NCBI GenBank assembly: GCA_937888775.1 | Contig: CALAQT010000452.1 | Span: forward strand, 1-40,282 | Source: an uncultured Actinomycetes bacterium | GTDB lineage: Bacteria > Actinomycetota > Thermoleophilia > Solirubrobacterales > Solirubrobacteraceae | Length of the DNA stretch: 40,282 bases | Reading direction: 5' to 3' | In this document: positions 7,772 through 16,568 of the stretch, one piece after another | How the letters are laid out: each line of letters opens with the position of its first letter | Position numbering within the stretch: position 1 is the stretch's first letter | Made by a program: the position numbers and the translations under genes | The notes under the pieces: generated by a model | What the model saw: only the letters and a program-made list of their open reading frames with translations | The model's database searches: none | What the model was told of the DNA's origin: nothing

Positions 7772-8356
7772 ATGAAAGCTTGGACGACTGGAAATGTTGC
7801 GGGGACCGGTACGTTTAGATGCACGGAGTGCGAATATTCGGTTTCGTTGGACGCGGTCGACGAGCTGCCGACCTGCCCGAATTGCGGTGGGACGCAGTTC
7901 GTCAGAGCATCGCTGTTTACCACCTCGCAGAACGTGATCATCGACCCCGATGCCGAGGTCGAGGACGACGCCTGGCTGGCCGAGCTGCGAGACGGGCTCC
8001 ATGAGCCCGGCCAATACGTGGCCTACTCGTCAGGCGAGGAGGTCGTCGCCTATACGATCGCGCGGGAGTGGACCCGGATCGGGCGCAGTCTCGCGGCCGA
8101 TATCCGCTTCGACGATCCGACCGTCTCACGCCGGCACGCGCTGATCGTGCGCCAGCCCGACGGCCTGAGGGTGCTTGACGACCGCAGTCTCAACGGGGTA
8201 TTCGTCAACGGCGAGCGGGTCGAGTGGAGCACGCTGGCCGATGGCGACGAGATCGTGATCGGCCGCCATCATCTGCATTTCGTCGACGTTCCGGTGGTTT
8301 CAGGGATGCGATTCTCCAGCACGTCGGACCGGGACTCGAGCACCAACGCTGTCTGA
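7772..8356 (+). CDS. Zinc-ribbon and FHA-domain protein
   Basis: 194 residues. The N-terminal zinc ribbon has C17-x-x-C20 and C35-x-x-C38. A linker with an acidic patch (DPDAEVEDDAW) follows, then a forkhead-associated domain: IGRSLAADI, SRRHALIV, RSLNGVFVNG and a closing IGRHHLHF, with the GR, SxxH and NG residues that bind phosphothreonine all present. It is therefore predicted to read a phosphorylated partner, in the cytoplasm. No Ser/Thr kinase is encoded in the window. ATG 7772 is set by AAGGAG 8 nt upstream, one of the few good ribosome sites here. The next gene downstream is a ParA-type ATPase on the same strand. Confidence 0.88.
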   Translation: MKAWTTGNVAGTGTFRCTECEYSVSLDAVDELPTCPNCGGTQFVRASLFTTSQNVIIDPDAEVEDDAWLAELRDGLHEPGQYVAYSSGEEVVAYTIAREWTRIGRSLAADIRFDDPTVSRRHALIVRQPDGLRVLDDRSLNGVFVNGERVEWSTLADGDEIVIGRHHLHFVDVPVVSGMRFSSTSDRDSSTNAV

Positions 8357-8372
8357 CCGACGGCGCCGCACC

Positions 8373-8401
8373 GGTCCCCGGCCGATGGCGGGCGGGGGAC
8401 C
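8373..8401. repeat. Inverted repeat after the FHA gene
   Basis: GGTCCCC-15 nt-GGGGACC between the FHA stop codon and the ParA promoter. It may slow or end transcription but lacks a U-run, so I do not call it an intrinsic terminator. Confidence 0.35.
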
Positions 8402-8459
8402 AGTGTCCGCCAGCGCAAATACCGTCGAGAAGCACTAGGCCGCGCCCGGCTCGCTGGCC

Positions 8460-8465
8460 TATAGT
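8460..8465 (+). promoter_or_regulatory. Putative -10 element (TATAGT) for parA-like gene
   Basis: TATAGT (5/6 match to consensus) ends 8 nt before ATG 8474 and no ribosome site is present, so the mRNA is probably leaderless. Confidence 0.5.
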
Positions 8466-8473
8466 CCGGCCCG

Positions 8474-9271
8474 ATGACTGCCACGATCGCGGTTCTCTCT
8501 CAAAAGGGCGGCACGGGCAAGACGACCACGGTCAGGACACTGACTGACGTCTTTCGCAGGATCGATCTCAACGTCCTGGCGGTCGACCTCGATCCACAGG
8601 GCAACCTGTCGGATTACCTGGATGTCGATCCCGATGCCTCGCCCACGATCGCCGACGTGCTGGCCGGCCGAGCCAAGCCGGCGCAGGCCATCCACGATGG
8701 GATCGTCCCCGCCAACCTGGGGCTCGCCGAGGCCGAGCTGCTGCTGGGCGGCAAGATGGGGCGCGAGCTCACGCTCAAGAAGGCGCTGCGCGAGGTCAAG
8801 GACGCCTATGACCTGGTGCTGATCGACTGCCCGCCGGCGCTGGGCCTGCTGACCGTCAACGCGCTGGTGGCGTCGGACTACGCGCTCCTGTCGGCCGAGG
8901 CGCAGTACTTTGCGATGCAGGGGGTCGAGCAGGCACTGGAGGTAATCGAGCTTGCTCGGGAGAGCCTCAATCCGAGCCTCGAATGGCTCGGCGTGGTGCT
9001 CAACATCGCCGATATGCGCACGCGCCATTCGCGTGAGGCGTTCGACAGTCTGCGCCAGCACTTCGGGCAGAAGCTGTTCGACACCACGATCCGCGCCTCG
9101 ATCGCATACGCCGAGTCCGCCGAGCGAGCTGTCTCGATCCTGGACTACCGACCTGACCTCGGCGCCGATTACCTGGGCTTTGCCGACGAGCTGCTGCGAC
9201 GCCTGCAGATGGAGCAGCCGCGCAAGCGCCTCGCGGGCCTGACCGACAGCGGAACCACCCAGGCCGCATAG
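8474..9271 (+). CDS. ParA-family ATPase (orphan)
   Basis: 265 residues of the ParA/Soj/MinD class. The deviant Walker A is KGGTGKTT (K11-T18), followed by the A' motif VDLDPQGN and Walker B-like DLVLIDCPP. Length and motif spacing fit chromosomal ParA-like proteins that bind DNA or surfaces and position cargo. There is no ParB gene nearby and I saw no parS-like 16-bp palindrome, so it is an orphan; its partner may be the FHA protein just upstream, by location only. Convergent with thrB, leaving about 50 bp between. Confidence 0.9.
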   Translation: MTATIAVLSQKGGTGKTTTVRTLTDVFRRIDLNVLAVDLDPQGNLSDYLDVDPDASPTIADVLAGRAKPAQAIHDGIVPANLGLAEAELLLGGKMGRELTLKKALREVKDAYDLVLIDCPPALGLLTVNALVASDYALLSAEAQYFAMQGVEQALEVIELARESLNPSLEWLGVVLNIADMRTRHSREAFDSLRQHFGQKLFDTTIRASIAYAESAERAVSILDYRPDLGADYLGFADELLRRLQMEQPRKRLAGLTDSGTTQAA

Positions 9272-9324
9272 CCAAGTTGTCCTCGACCGTACTTAGGGCG
9301 CCGGCCACTAAGCTCGGACGCAGG

Positions 9325-10182
9325 CTAGATCTCGCGCACATCGGCGCCCTGGGGCTCAAACGGCGCTCGCAGCACGCTCGCCCAGCCCCGTGTGCGCTCG
9401 TTGAGCGCCGCCACGACCGCGGCCGTCTGCTCGTAATGGGACCAGACCAGCACCGTCGGTCCGGCGCCGGAGATCGTCGCCCCCAGCGCGCCGAGCGCCG
9501 CCGCCTGCGCCAGCAGCTCGGCCGAGCGCGGGTAGAGATGGGCGCGGTAGGGCTGGTGCAAGCGGTCGGCCAGCCCGCCGGCGATCAGATCCCAATCGCC
9601 GCTGCGCAAGCCCAGGATCAGCATCGCCGCGTGCGCGACGTTGAACGCCGCGTCGCCGATCGGCACGCTCGCCGGCAGCGCCGCCCGGGCCTGCTCGGTG
9701 CGAACCGGCTCCCAGGGCACCACGAGCACGGCCTCCAGCCCCATCGGCGCCTCGAAGCAATGGACCGTGGGACCGTCGCAGACGACGAAACCGCCGTGGA
9801 GAGCGGCCGCGATGTTGTCAGCGTGGCCCTCCATATCGATGGCCAGCGTGCCGATGTCGGCGTCCAGCTCGAACAGGTGATCGGCGGCCATCAGACCCGC
9901 GACGATCGCCGCGGAGCTGGAACCCAGACCGCCGCTCAGCGGGATCTTCGAAGAGATCCGGAACTCAAAGCCGTCGGCGGGATGCAGCACCTCGAACGCG
10001 CGGACGACCAGGTTGCTGCGATCCAGCGGCACATCCAGCGAGCTGATGACAGCAAAGGAACCGGTCTCCACCACCTCCAGCTCCAGGTGCAGCGCGAGGG
10101 CGGCCGCCAGCACGTCGAAACCGGGACCGAGGTTCGCCGAGGAGGCTGGTACGCGCACCAGCCGCCGCCGCGCGAGCGTCAC
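9325..10182 (-). CDS. thrB: Homoserine kinase
   Basis: 285-residue GHMP-family kinase that phosphorylates homoserine in threonine synthesis. Motif 1 is [14 protein letters not shown]; the ATP-binding loop is [12 protein letters not shown]; motif 3 near the C-terminus is [12 protein letters not shown]. Length is normal. It overlaps the end of thrC by 4 bp, the usual sign of coupled translation, and is the last gene of the lysA-hom-thrC-thrB set. Confidence 0.95.
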   Translation of the reverse strand: MTLARRRLVRVPASSANLGPGFDVLAAALALHLELEVVETGSFAVISSLDVPLDRSNLVVRAFEVLHPADGFEFRISSKIPLSGGLGSSSAAIVAGLMAADHLFELDADIGTLAIDMEGHADNIAAALHGGFVVCDGPTVHCFEAPMGLEAVLVVPWEPVRTEQARAALPASVPIGDAAFNVAHAAMLILGLRSGDWDLIAGGLADRLHQPYRAHLYPRSAELLAQAAALGALGATISGAGPTVLVWSHYEQTAAVVAALNERTRGWASVLRAPFEPQGADVREI

Positions 10183-11192
10183 CCCAGGACCGCCCGCTCG
10201 ATCGCGCCGATGTCAGGATCGCTTGGCACCACTCCACCGGCGTGGGCGAGCGCGGTCTGGGGATCCTTCAGGCCGTGGCCGGTGAGCACGCAGACCACCC
10301 GCTGCGCCCCGTCGACGCCGTGGACGATCAGGCCGGCGACGCTGGCCGCCGAGGCCGGCTCGCAGAAGATGCCCTCGCTGGCGGCGAGGAACCGGTACGC
10401 CGCCAGGATCTGCTCGTCGGTGACCGCCCGCACGGCTCCGCCGGAGGAGGTCATGGCGTCCATCGCGTTCTCCCAGCGGGCCGGATTGCCAATCCGGATC
10501 GCGCTGGCGATCGTCTCCGGATGGGCGATCGGGGCGCCGTGGACCAGCGGCGCCGCTCCCGCCGCCTGAAAGCCGTACATCCGCGGGCGCCGGCCGGACT
10601 CGGTGAACCCCCGCCAGTAGGCGGTGATGTTGCCCGCGTTACCGACCGGGATGCAGACCGCGTCGAGCTCGTCGTCAAGCGCCTCCAGCAACTCGAAGGC
10701 GGCCGTCTTCTGGCCCTCGATCCGGAACTCGTTGACCGAGTTGACCAGCGCGATCGGATGGCGGCGCGCAAGTTCGCGCACGAGCTCGAGCGCCTGGTCG
10801 AAGTTCCCCCGCAGCGCGATCACGCGAGCGCCGTGCATCAGCGCCTGGGCCAGCTTGCCGGTCGCGATCTTGCCCTCGGGCACGATCACCGCACCTCGCA
10901 ATCCCGCCCTGGCTGCATAGGCGGCGGCGGAAGCCGCCGTGTTTCCTGTCGAGGCGCAGACGACCGCCTGCGCTCCCTCGCGCACCGCGGCCGACACGGC
11001 GCAGGTCATGCCCCGGTCCTTGAACGAGCCGGTCGGATTGGCGCCCTCCAGCTTGCACCAGACCTCGGCGCCGACGCGTTCGGAGAGCCGGGGCGCCAGC
11101 ACCAGCGGCGTGCTGCCCTCCTGCAGCGACACGATCGGGTCCTCCGGCGCGAACGGCAGCCGGTCGCGATAACGCTCGATCAGTCCAGGCAT
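10179..11192 (-). CDS. thrC: Threonine synthase
   Basis: 337-residue PLP enzyme of the fold-type II class, making threonine from O-phosphohomoserine. The PLP lysine is K58 in GSFKDRG; the phosphate-binding stretch is GNAGNI, and the substrate region [11 protein letters not shown] is intact. Length suits the short bacterial form of the enzyme. ATG 11192 is the natural start. It lies 67 bp downstream of an oxidoreductase gene that interrupts the aspartate-family order and overlaps thrB by 4 bp. Confidence 0.95.
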   Translation of the reverse strand: MPGLIERYRDRLPFAPEDPIVSLQEGSTPLVLAPRLSERVGAEVWCKLEGANPTGSFKDRGMTCAVSAAVREGAQAVVCASTGNTAASAAAYAARAGLRGAVIVPEGKIATGKLAQALMHGARVIALRGNFDQALELVRELARRHPIALVNSVNEFRIEGQKTAAFELLEALDDELDAVCIPVGNAGNITAYWRGFTESGRRPRMYGFQAAGAAPLVHGAPIAHPETIASAIRIGNPARWENAMDAMTSSGGAVRAVTDEQILAAYRFLAASEGIFCEPASAASVAGLIVHGVDGAQRVVCVLTGHGLKDPQTALAHAGGVVPSDPDIGAIERAVLG

Positions 11193-11259
11193 GGGCGTCG
11201 GAGCATGCCAGAGCGACCCCGGCGACCGCGCGCGGTCTCGCTAAGGGCCCGCGACGGAA

Positions 11260-12258
11260 TTACCGGGCGGCCTGGTCGAGCTCCAGCACGACCTTGCCGG
11301 TCGCGCCGCGGCTGTCGAGCAGCTCCAGCGCGTCGGCGGCCCGCGCCAGCGGGTAGCGCGCGCCGACCAGCGGATCGACGACGCCCCGCTCGATCATCTC
11401 CGCCAGCGCCGCGCCGATCTCACGACACAGCTGCGGCTTGCCGATCACGTAGGCCCCCCAGCCGGCCCCGATCACCTCTGTGTTGTTGAGCAGCAACCGG
11501 TTGACTTTGACCTCGGGGATCGAGCCGCCGGTGAACCCGACCACCACCACTCGCCCACCCTCGCGCAGCGACCGCAGGCTGTCGGTGAAGCGATCCCCGC
11601 CGACCGGGTCGAGCACCAGGTCGACGCCGCCACCTGACCATTCCCTGGCCTCGTCCTTCCAGGCGCCGTCGGAGCGTACGACGTGATCGGCGCCGGCCTG
11701 GCGCGCGACGCGCTCCTTCTCATCGCTGGATACGACCGCGACCGTCGTGGCACCGAGCGCGCGGGAGACCTGCAGCGCCGCGGTGCCCACGCCGCCGGCG
11801 CCGCCGTGGACGAGCACCGTCTCCCCCTCACGCAGGCGCCCGCGGAGCTTGAGCGCAAAGTACGCGGTGTGGTAGTTGAGCACCAGGCTGGCCCCCTGGG
11901 CGAAATCGAGCTTCTCCGGCAGCCTGAAGCAGAAGAACGCGGGCGCGACCGCCACCTCGGCAAAACCGCCCAGCATGCACAGCGCGGCGACCCGGTCCCC
12001 CGCGGCGACATCGGCGTCTGTCGGCGCCGAGCGGACCACGCCGCCAACCTCGCTGCCGGGCACGAACGGCAGCGGTGGCTTGAGCTGATACTCCCCGCGG
12101 GTCTGGAGCAGCTCTGGGAACGACACCCCGGCGGCATGCACGTCGATGATCACGCCGCTGCCCGGGGTGAGCATGTGCGAGGCCTCCGGCTCGACGGCCT
12201 CCACCAGCTTCAGCGCCGTCTGCGGGCCGGTCAGCTCGGTGATCTGGATCGCTCGCAC
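11260..12258 (-). CDS. NADPH:quinone oxidoreductase-like MDR protein
   Basis: 332 residues of the medium-chain dehydrogenase/reductase superfamily, zinc-independent quinone-reductase type. The N-terminal catalytic domain has SFPELLQTRGEYQLKPPLPF and FVPGSEVGGVV. The Rossmann domain has VLVHGGAGGVGTAA and then DPVGGDRF and GGRVVVVGFTGG. It probably reduces quinones or enoyl compounds with NADPH. It sits between hom and thrC without a known role in threonine synthesis. GTG 12258 has TAGGAT 9 nt upstream, so it may have its own leaderless promoter. Confidence 0.88.
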   Translation of the reverse strand: MRAIQITELTGPQTALKLVEAVEPEASHMLTPGSGVIIDVHAAGVSFPELLQTRGEYQLKPPLPFVPGSEVGGVVRSAPTDADVAAGDRVAALCMLGGFAEVAVAPAFFCFRLPEKLDFAQGASLVLNYHTAYFALKLRGRLREGETVLVHGGAGGVGTAALQVSRALGATTVAVVSSDEKERVARQAGADHVVRSDGAWKDEAREWSGGGVDLVLDPVGGDRFTDSLRSLREGGRVVVVGFTGGSIPEVKVNRLLLNNTEVIGAGWGAYVIGKPQLCREIGAALAEMIERGVVDPLVGARYPLARAADALELLDSRGATGKVVLELDQAAR

Positions 12259-12267
12259 GGCCGCGGG

Positions 12268-12273
12268 ATCCTA
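12268..12273 (-). promoter_or_regulatory. Putative internal -10 element (TAGGAT)
   Basis: TAGGAT on the minus strand ends 9 nt before GTG 12258 and overlaps the hom stop region, so the oxidoreductase, and with it thrC-thrB, may be transcribed apart from lysA-hom. Confidence 0.4.
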
Positions 12274-13503
12274 TCCGTACTCCGCCTCCAGCACCCGGAT
12301 CGCCCGCGGCGGAGCGCGCAGGATGTCCAGTCCGGCGATCAAGTCCATGGCCGCGGTGAAGCGCGATTCGAGCACCGGGTGGACGACCATCACCAGCCGC
12401 GCCTGGTTGCCCATCCCCTTCTGCACGACCGACTTGACCGACACGTCCTGGAGGGCCAGGACCTGCGCCACCTGGGCCAGGACTCCCGGCTCGTCGGCCA
12501 CCTCCAGGTACAGGTAGAACGCCGACACGACGTCGCCGACGATCTCGAGCACCTCCAACGTCGGGGGTGTCGAGGCCGGCGGGATCATCGCGCTGATCAC
12601 GTCGCCGAGCACGGCAGTGGCGGTCTGCGGGCCACCGGCGCCGGGTCCGGACATGGTGATCTCGGTGATCGCCTCGGATTCGACCGTGACGGCGTTGAAC
12701 GGGCCATTGACCGACGCCAGCGGATGCCCCGGGTACAGGAACGCCGGGTGCACGCGCACCGACAGCGCCGGGCCGATCCGCTCCGCGGTCCCGATCAGCT
12801 TCAGTCCCAGCCCGAGCTCACGGGCGTATTCCAGGTCGTCAGGCTGGATCCGCTCGATTCCCTCATAACGGACCTGATCGATGTGGACCGGCGTGTCGAA
12901 GGCCAGGCGGGCGATGATCGCCATCTTGGCGGCGGCGTCCCGGCCGTTTACGTCATCGGAGGGGTCAGCCTCGGCATATCCGAGCCGCTGCGCCTCGACC
13001 AGGGCCTGGGCAAAGGTGGCGCCGGTGCGCGCCATCTCGGTCAGGATGAAGTTGGTGGTCCCGTTGACGATCCCGTGCACGCGGTCGATCGTCGCGCCGG
13101 CCAGCGATTCCTGCAGAACGCGGATCACCGGCACGACGCCCGCCACCGACCCCTCAAAGCGCAGCTGCACACCCTGGCGGCGCGCCTCGTCCCACAGCTC
13201 CTCGCCGTGCTGTGAGAGCAGCTGCTTATTGGCGGTGACCACGTGACGCCCGGCACGCATCGCCCGCAGCAGGTACTCGCGGGCCGGGTCGATGCCCCCG
13301 ATCAACTCGACGATCAGGTCTGAGTTCTCCAGGATCTGATCAAACGAGCCGGCGCTGCGGGTCAGCACTCCTGACAGCTCGGGGCGCAGCCCGGTGATCC
13401 GGGCCACCCGTTCGGCATGCTTTGGCAGCTGCGAGGCGAACGCGGCCCCGACGGTGCCGTGGCCGAGCAGTCCGACTCTGAACACCCCCGGCTCGGCGCT
13501 CAT
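12271..13503 (-). CDS. hom: Homoserine dehydrogenase
   Basis: 410 residues. It reduces aspartate semialdehyde to homoserine with NAD(P)H. The nucleotide-binding loop is GLLGHGTVG (residues 11-19); later come VTANKQLL, the substrate loop VNGTTNFIL and the catalytic-domain helix with EADPSDDVNGRDAA. A C-terminal ACT domain (VADEPGVLAQVAQVL and following) suggests feedback inhibition by threonine, as known for this family. It overlaps lysA by 4 bp (ATGA), so translation of the two is likely coupled. Confidence 0.96.
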   Translation of the reverse strand: MSAEPGVFRVGLLGHGTVGAAFASQLPKHAERVARITGLRPELSGVLTRSAGSFDQILENSDLIVELIGGIDPAREYLLRAMRAGRHVVTANKQLLSQHGEELWDEARRQGVQLRFEGSVAGVVPVIRVLQESLAGATIDRVHGIVNGTTNFILTEMARTGATFAQALVEAQRLGYAEADPSDDVNGRDAAAKMAIIARLAFDTPVHIDQVRYEGIERIQPDDLEYARELGLGLKLIGTAERIGPALSVRVHPAFLYPGHPLASVNGPFNAVTVESEAITEITMSGPGAGGPQTATAVLGDVISAMIPPASTPPTLEVLEIVGDVVSAFYLYLEVADEPGVLAQVAQVLALQDVSVKSVVQKGMGNQARLVMVVHPVLESRFTAAMDLIAGLDILRAPPRAIRVLEAEYG

Positions 13504-14795
13504 CTCGCTCCGGCAACGAGATCGTCGACGTCCCGGCGGCTCAGGTCGGCGTAGGTCTCACGGCGCACCACGACCCGGGCGTTTCCGTCACGGCAGAAGA
13601 TCACCGGGGGACGAGGGACGCCGTTGTAGTTGTTGGCCATCGAGTAGCCGTAGGCGCCGGTGACCGGGGTGACGAGCACGTCGCCGGGCACCGGGTCCGG
13701 GAGCGGAGCATCTCGCACGATCACGTCGCCGGACTCGCAGTGCTTGCCGGCGATGTTGCAGCGCTCGGTCGCAGCCGCCAGCGGCCGGTCGGCGATCAGA
13801 GCCTCGTAGCGGGATCCGTAGAGCATCGGCCGCAGGTTGTCCGACATCCCGCCGTCCACGGCCACCCAGGTTGAGACGTTGCGCTTGACCGTCTCGACCG
13901 TGTACAGGGTGACCGTCGAGTTGGCCACCAGCGCCCGGCCCGGCTCCAGGAGCAGCCGCTTGTCGCGCCCCAGCTCATCGTGCATGGCGCCCACGACCGC
14001 CTCGACATAGTCGGAGATCGCCGGCGGCTGCTCGGCGGCGGTATAGGCGACACCGAGGCCGCCGCCGATGTTGTAGACCGGGAAGTCACCGAGCGCGGCG
14101 ACCGTGCGGACCGCGGCACGAAACGGCTCAAGCTCGAACAGCTGGGATCCGATGTGGAAGTGCAGTCCGACCAGGTCGAGATGCGGGACGCCGGCCAGGC
14201 GGTCGATCGCCGCGCGCGCCTCGCTCACCGAGAAGCCGAACTTCGAATCGGCCTGGCCGGTCGAGATCGCCTCGTGGGTGTCCCCGGCGACGTCGGGGGT
14301 CACGCGCAGCAGCACGTTCTGACGACGACCGAGCTCGGCGGCGATCCGCTCCAGGCGGTCGGATTCGTGCACCGAGTCCAGCACGATGTGACCGACGCCC
14401 GCGTCGAGCGCCTCGTGCAGCTCGGATACCGACTTGGCGTTGCCGTGGAAGTAGATCCTGGCCGGATCGAAGCCGCCCCGCAGGGCCAGAGCCAGCTCTC
14501 CGCCGGAGGCCACGTCGCAGGCCAGCCCCTCCTCGGCGAGGACGCGGTATATGGCGGTGCAGGGAAACGCCTTGGAGGCGAACAGCACGTCGAAATCTGG
14601 GTGGCGCAGACCCAGCTCTTCGACGAACGTCCGCGCCCGCCAGCGGACGTCATCCTCGGCGACGATGAACGCCGGCGTGCCGAACTCGCGCGCCAGCTCG
14701 ACGGCATCGCAGCCGCCGATCTCCAGCCGCCCGCGTTCGTCGACACACGAGCCGAGGGGAAAGACGTGGGAGAGCGTTGAATCCGGCGTGGTCAT
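13500..14795 (-). CDS. lysA: Diaminopimelate decarboxylase
   Basis: 431-residue PLP enzyme (alanine-racemase-fold decarboxylase) that converts meso-diaminopimelate to lysine. The PLP lysine is K75 in LFASKAF; HFHIGSQ, NIGGGLGV and the C-terminal CESGDV and YGYSMANNYN motifs are intact. I chose ATG 14795: homology begins there, and the longer frame to 15041 only shadows the divergent hydrolase. TATCGT ends 8 nt before the start and there is no ribosome site. First gene of the lysine/threonine cluster. Confidence 0.96.
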   Translation of the reverse strand: MTTPDSTLSHVFPLGSCVDERGRLEIGGCDAVELAREFGTPAFIVAEDDVRWRARTFVEELGLRHPDFDVLFASKAFPCTAIYRVLAEEGLACDVASGGELALALRGGFDPARIYFHGNAKSVSELHEALDAGVGHIVLDSVHESDRLERIAAELGRRQNVLLRVTPDVAGDTHEAISTGQADSKFGFSVSEARAAIDRLAGVPHLDLVGLHFHIGSQLFELEPFRAAVRTVAALGDFPVYNIGGGLGVAYTAAEQPPAISDYVEAVVGAMHDELGRDKRLLLEPGRALVANSTVTLYTVETVKRNVSTWVAVDGGMSDNLRPMLYGSRYEALIADRPLAAATERCNIAGKHCESGDVIVRDAPLPDPVPGDVLVTPVTGAYGYSMANNYNGVPRPPVIFCRDGNARVVVRRETYADLSRRDVDDLVAGAR

Positions 14796-14803
14796 CGACG
14801 CGA

Positions 14804-14809
14804 ACGATA
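14804..14809 (-). promoter_or_regulatory. Putative -10 element for lysA
   Basis: TATCGT on the minus strand, 8 nt before ATG 14795. The same bases read GATAGG on the plus strand toward the hydrolase gene, so one short symmetric element may serve both directions. Confidence 0.4.
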
Positions 14810-14813
14810 GGGT

Positions 14814-15551
14814 TTGCGAGGCTTGCGGCGCCTGCGCACAGTGACACCGGTTCTCCCGGCCGAATCCGGTACCGACCACGGGCTCGCCTACACCGTCTGG
14901 ATGGCGCCCGGCGAAATGCCGGCTCTGGGTGGCGTGCTTGTACTCCACGGCGCCGGCTCCTGCAAGGAGAACCATCACGACTTCGCCCGCGCCGCGATCG
15001 TCCTCGGCCTGGCGGCGATCGTCTTCGATCAGCGCGGCCACGGCCAGAGCGAGCGCCCGATGGACGGACGTACGCTCGACGACGTGGCGGCAATGGCGAG
15101 CCTGCTCCGTGATCGGATCGGCGCCAGCGGCGCGCCGCTGGCGCTGCGCGGATCAAGCATGGGCGGCTACCTGGCGATTCTCGCCGCGGCCGAGGTCGAC
15201 GCCCAGGCCGTGGTGGCGATCTGCCCGGCCAGCACGGAGGGGTTACGCCGCGGGCTGGCGGCCAACACGCTTGACCTGGAGGCCGACCGCGACGGGCTCG
15301 ATGCGTTGCTCGCCACGCATGATCTGGGACAAGCCGTGGCCGAGCTGCGAGTCCCGCTGCTACTGCTGCACGCCGAGGGCGACGAGCAGGTGCCGATCGA
15401 ACACTCGCGGGAGCTGGCGAGCCGGATGCGGGCCCCCGGCAGCCGCCTGATCGCCATTCCCGGCGGTCATCACCGCTCGATCCAGCACGACGAGGAGCTG
15501 CAGGCGGTAAGCCTGCGGTTCATCGTGCGAGCCCTCGACGCTGGCGAATAG
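14814..15551 (+). CDS. Alpha/beta hydrolase
   Basis: Up to 245 residues with an alpha/beta-hydrolase fold: VLVLHGAGSCKENHH (oxyanion region), FDQRGHGQSE, the nucleophile elbow GSSMGG, a catalytic-acid strand LLLLHAEGDEQVP and the final His in IPGGHHRS. Substrate unknown; likely an esterase or peptidase-like enzyme. The start is uncertain: TTG 14814 gives the longest frame, but TTG 14823 or GTG 14841 are possible. Divergent from lysA with at most about 45 bp between, so the promoters overlap. Confidence 0.85.
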   Translation: MRGLRRLRTVTPVLPAESGTDHGLAYTVWMAPGEMPALGGVLVLHGAGSCKENHHDFARAAIVLGLAAIVFDQRGHGQSERPMDGRTLDDVAAMASLLRDRIGASGAPLALRGSSMGGYLAILAAAEVDAQAVVAICPASTEGLRRGLAANTLDLEADRDGLDALLATHDLGQAVAELRVPLLLLHAEGDEQVPIEHSRELASRMRAPGSRLIAIPGGHHRSIQHDEELQAVSLRFIVRALDAGE

Positions 15552-15562
15552 CAAGCTATTCG
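15545..15562. repeat. Perfect inverted repeat over the hydrolase stop codon
   Basis: CGAATAG-4 nt-CTATTCG, a 7-bp stem whose left arm contains the TAG stop of the hydrolase. It precedes htpX by about 70 bp and could be an operator for htpX or an mRNA 3' hairpin. No U-run follows. Confidence 0.4.
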
Positions 15563-15632
15563 GGCATATTTGATCGGAACTTCATCGCTTCTCTTCAGCG
15601 GCCACTTAGCCGGTCTGACAACATCTCGTGCT

Positions 15633-16538
15633 ATGGCGCAATCCAGATCATTCGGCCGCGACACCGGGCTTCAGGCCCGGATGTTGCTGACCCTGTTCCT
15701 GCTCGGCCTCGTCTACGCGGTCCTGGTGGCGGTGCTGATCGCCTCGGGCCTGGGCGCCGTGACGATCGCCGTGATCGCCGCCGCGTTGTTCCTGGTCCAG
15801 TACTTCACCTCGGACAAGATCGCGCTGCTCTCGATGGGCGCCCACGAAGTGACCCCCCAGGAGGCGCCGGAACTGCACTCGGCGATCGATCGGCTGTGCA
15901 TCCAGGCGAACCTGCCCAAGCCGCGGGTGGCGGTCGCCCAGACCGAGATGCCCAACGCGTTCGCGATCGGGCGCTCGCCTAAGACGGCCACCGTGTGCGC
16001 GACGACCGGGCTGCTGGCCGTCCTCTCGCCCGGTGAGCTCGAGGCGGTGCTCGCCCACGAGCTCACCCACGTCCAGAACCGTGACGTGCTGGTGATGACG
16101 ATCGCCAGCTTCTTCGCCGCGATCGCTTCCTTCATCGTCCAGATGGGATTCTGGTTCGGCGGCGCGTTCGGCGGCGACAACAACGAGGAAGGGCCCGGCG
16201 TGATGGTGGTGATCCTCGTTTCCGCGGTCGTGTATGCGATCTCGTTCGTGTTGCTGCGGACGCTGTCGCGCTATCGCGAGTTCGCCGCCGACCGCGGCTC
16301 GGCGATCATCACCGGCCGCCCCAGCGCGCTGATCTCGGCGCTGTACAAGATCGAGGGCAGGATGGACCAGATCCCGCTGCGCGACATGCGTGCCGCCTCG
16401 GGCGGATTGGCCGCGTTCTACATCTTCCCGCCCAAGGCCAAGCGGACGATCTCAAGCATGTTCGCCACCCATCCCTCACTGGACACCAGGGTCGCCGCAC
16501 TACAGCGACTCGAGGCCCAGCTCCAGGGCACCGCCTAG
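15633..16538 (+). CDS. htpX: HtpX membrane metalloprotease
   Basis: 301-residue M48-family protease. Two N-terminal membrane helices (ARMLLTLFLLGLVYAVLVA and a following one), the zinc-binding HELTH at residues 142-146, two further helices (MTIASFFAAIASFIVQMGFW; VVILVSAVVYAISFVLL), then the third zinc ligand region REFAADRGSA. The active site faces the cytoplasm and degrades damaged membrane proteins. I chose ATG 15633, matching where relatives begin; TTG 15570 is possible. It is followed 30 bp later by pspAB, a pairing known in actinobacteria that ties it to the Psp envelope-stress response. Confidence 0.93.
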   Translation: MAQSRSFGRDTGLQARMLLTLFLLGLVYAVLVAVLIASGLGAVTIAVIAAALFLVQYFTSDKIALLSMGAHEVTPQEAPELHSAIDRLCIQANLPKPRVAVAQTEMPNAFAIGRSPKTATVCATTGLLAVLSPGELEAVLAHELTHVQNRDVLVMTIASFFAAIASFIVQMGFWFGGAFGGDNNEEGPGVMVVILVSAVVYAISFVLLRTLSRYREFAADRGSAIITGRPSALISALYKIEGRMDQIPLRDMRAASGGLAAFYIFPPKAKRTISSMFATHPSLDTRVAALQRLEAQLQGTA

Positions 16539-16568
16539 CCCAGGGCTTTCGGCGACAATCGAGGCGCG

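Noticed and set aside
8357..9324. Search for a parB gene or parS sites near the ParA gene
   Set aside because: No ParB-like gene and no 16-bp parS-like palindrome seen; listed as orphan ParA.
9277..13215. Very long plus-strand frames opposite thrB, thrC, the MDR gene and hom
   Set aside because: Typical antisense frames of high-GC genes; composition is low-complexity and the minus strand encodes recognisable enzymes.
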